Both the position numbers and the translations under genes were made by a program. A stretch of DNA of 64,000 bases from the NCBI GenBank assembly GCA_900618795.1, contig UYJD01000002.1, positions 1,107,150 to 1,171,149 on the forward strand, written 5' to 3'. The DNA is from Cyanodermella asteris. Its lineage: Eukaryota > Ascomycota > Lecanoromycetes > Ostropales > Stictidaceae. Below, one piece after another: positions 62,192 to 64,000 of this stretch. Position 1 is the stretch's first letter. Each line of letters opens with the position of its first letter. The notes under the pieces were generated by a model. That model was not told the origin of the DNA. It did not search any database and saw only the letters and a program-made list of their open reading frames with translations.

Positions 62192-62997
62192 TCACGCATC
62201 ATCCTTCTCCCGCCAGATGTCTCGCAATTCAATCTCGAAGCCACCGCCTTCCACCTTCTTCACCGTCACGCTCTCCAGATCCCTCACAACGTAGTCCGCA
62301 CCCGCCCCTTTCACGACCCCAATCCCATGCGTCGTCGCAAGCCCAAGCACCGTACATCCCGCCCCCTTCCCCGCCCTAACCCCGGCAGGCGCATCCTCAA
62401 GCACAAGCACCCTCTTCCCCTCTCCCCCCAACCCGATCTTCGTGCGTCCCAGCAAATAACACCCCGGATCCGGCTTGCCGTCCTCGACGTTCTCCGCGAC
62501 CACGACGTGCTCCGGCCGCGGCAAGCCCATGACCCGCAGCCAGCCGGACAGCAGTCCGCCGGTCCCCGACGTCACGATCGCCCACGGCGCGGACAGGGAA
62601 TCCAGGGTCGAGAGCAGGGTCCGGGCGCCGGGGACTTCGACGGCGGAGGATCCGAATTCGACGGGGATGGAGGATTCGATTGCGTTCACGTAGGCCCAGT
62701 TTGCCTTGTCCGGGTCGTAGAGGGCGAGCGTGTCGATGCTGCGGCGGCCGTGGGAGGAGGCGAGGATCAACTTTGGGTCGACGTCGAGGTCTTTTGCAAT
62801 CCTACGGGAGGTTGTCAGTGATCCGTGTGGGCTTTGTGGGTGAGCTGTCGGGGACCGTACTTGTGCCAGGATTTGACGATGGCGTCGGTGGAGTCTATTA
62901 TGGTTCCGTCCATGTCGAAGAGGAAGCCGTCGAAGGTGAGCTTTTGGACTGGGCCGTCAAAGGCGCCGGTGTTGAGAATTGGCGGTACGTGAGCCAT
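62192..62997 (-). CDS. HAD phosphatase, glycerol-3-phosphatase/2-deoxyglucose-6-phosphatase type (2 exons)
   Basis: Exons 62997-62861 and 62801-62192 join across a 59-bp intron (donor GTACGG, acceptor GTAG; join WHK-IAKDL), giving 248 residues. It belongs to the haloacid dehalogenase superfamily, which removes phosphate from sugars or glycerol 3-phosphate using Asp and Mg2+. Motif I is FDMDGTIIDS (about 26-35, with the nucleophile Asp and general acid Asp two residues on), motif II IVTSGT, the conserved Lys in GKPDPGCYLLG, and motif III VLEDAPAGVRAGKGAG with the metal-binding acidic pair. The cap region SHGRRSIDTL matches the Gpp1/Gpp2 and Dog1/Dog2 group of yeast. Which substrate is preferred cannot be told. 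In yeast these enzymes support osmotic or anaerobic growth. Confidence 0.92.
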
Positions 62998-63438
62998 TTT
63001 TATGCGATCGAACGGAGTGTACTATTTAGGTGAAAGGAAAGGTAAGACGAGAAAATATTTAACAAGCGAAAGCTATGATTTTGTGATCAAGGAATCATTC
63101 TTCGATCTTTATCTATGATCTTATCGAACGGCATAGGATGTTGTGTAAAATATCGTGCGGCGGCCTCGCCGGTAAAAGGACAATCAGCATGGTAGGTTTG
63201 GTTGGGTGAGCATTATTCTCCCGCGTTCCTCAGTTGCGGAACTGCAGTAGGTATGGCTGAGTTTCCCTGTGCCCGCGCTGCTGCTCCCGGGGAACAAAGT
63301 TTAGTGGACGTGCCGGCTGGGGCGAACGATTGGCTCAATCAGGCCCCCCATCCGGAGTTGTCGCCGGCACATTTTCCATTTTCCAAAAATTCTTGTGTCG
63401 AGAGCAGCCGTCAATACGCATACGTACCTGCATCCACC
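62998..63438. other. divergent intergenic region
   Basis: Shared promoter region between the HAD phosphatase (minus) and the NUG1 gene (plus). The stretch 63040-63130 is AT-rich. No other feature was seen. Confidence 0.6.
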
Positions 63439-64000
63439 ATGAAAGTCGGAAGTATGTCAGAGCAGATTGCCGTTCCTTTGAAATTGATCGCAATTTTGCT
63501 AACAAGATGCTGCAGAGCCAAAATCGAAGCGCACGCCGGTGCGGCTACGGCACAAGATCGAAAAAGCCTCCGCCGCCAAGCAGAGAAAGGAAAGGAAGCA
63601 GTCCAAGAAAGATCCGACATGGCGTTCGCGACTGAAGAAAGATCCTGGAATTCCGAACCTCTTTCCATACAAAGACCGTCTCTTGGCCGAAATCGAAGAG
63701 AAGAAGCAGCAGAAGCAAGAGGAGACCACACGAAAACGTGAAGAAGCGAAGGCAATGAGAAAGGCATCAAGCACGGCACAGAATGGTGAACTACCAGACG
63801 CCGGAGAGGACGAAGACTCCGACCAAGACATGGACGAGGATCAGCCCGGCGACTCGTCAAATCCCATGGCCGCGTTGCTGGCTTCGGCGCGGGCAAGGGC
63901 GGCAGAGTACGACAACACTGGTGCACCAGACGATGATGAGATGAGTGCCGACGACGAGCCAGTCCAACCCAAGTCGCGACCGGATCCGTCAGCTCGCGCG
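63439..64000 (+). CDS. NUG1: Ribosome-assembly GTPase NUG1, 5' part (2 exons seen)
   Basis: Exon 1 is only 13 bases (63439-63451, MKVG plus one base), followed by a 64-bp intron (donor GTATGT, branch GCTAACAAG, acceptor GCAG) and exon 2 from 63516 to beyond the window. The join reads MKVG-KPKSKRTPVRLRHKIEKASAAKQRKERKQ, the classic basic N-terminus of Nug1/GNL3-type circularly permuted GTPases that act in 60S ribosome assembly and export from the nucleolus. It continues with WRSRLKKDPGIPNLFPYKDRLL and a Lys/Glu-rich coiled coil (EIEEKKQQKQEETTRKREEAKAMRK), then an acidic stretch. The GTPase motifs lie past the window end. The short first exon would be lost if the start were placed in exon 2. 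Confidence 0.93.

Overview
This window comes from the nuclear genome of a filamentous ascomycete fungus. The evidence is short GT-AG introns of about 50-140 bp with CTNAC-type branch points, long intronless reading frames, GC-balanced coding DNA, a tRNA-Leu with a small intron after the anticodon, and gene families typical of Pezizomycotina (fungal rhodopsin-like membrane protein, CBM19-like secreted protein, fungus-specific unknowns). Some hypothetical proteins recall Dothideomycetes, but that placement is from memory and was not tested. I modelled 23 protein genes (two cut by the window edges), one gene fragment and one tRNA.

Layout. 1-14.4 kb: end of a DUF1295 membrane reductase-like gene, transcription factor TFIIS, a large single-pass membrane protein, two conserved unknown genes on the minus strand, tRNA-Leu(AAG), and the RNA polymerase I factor RRN3. 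15.1-25 kb: a PRPP synthetase subunit with a loop insertion, a short RIP-mutated inverted-repeat element beside a 182-base assembly gap, a cupin, cullin-1, a mitochondrial K+/H+ exchange-related protein and an SRF1-like membrane protein. 25.7-30 kb is the least ordinary part: a degenerate 12-bp tandem repeat, a broken methyltransferase start, a flavin monooxygenase and a secreted CBM19-like protein. 31-43.7 kb: rhodopsin-like membrane protein, SYLF-SH3 actin/endocytic protein, the SNARE SFT1, a Kelch membrane protein, an F-box-like protein and a small four-helix membrane protein. 45.4-64 kb: a LARP1/Sro9-type RNA-binding protein, a conserved unknown, a long disordered protein with a gene-poor stretch of about 6.3 kb upstream of it, a HAD sugar/glycerol phosphatase, and the start of the ribosome-assembly GTPase NUG1.

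Most genes are unrelated housekeeping genes, each with its own promoter; there are no operons. A loose theme is growth control (TFIIS, RRN3, PRPP synthesis, NUG1, LARP), which is probably chance. I found no convincing new multi-gene system. The most interesting signals are the RIP-scarred inverted-repeat element, the decayed methyltransferase next to an intact monooxygenase, and the gene-poor upstream region of the disordered protein. All family assignments are from motif recognition by eye; no database search was run.
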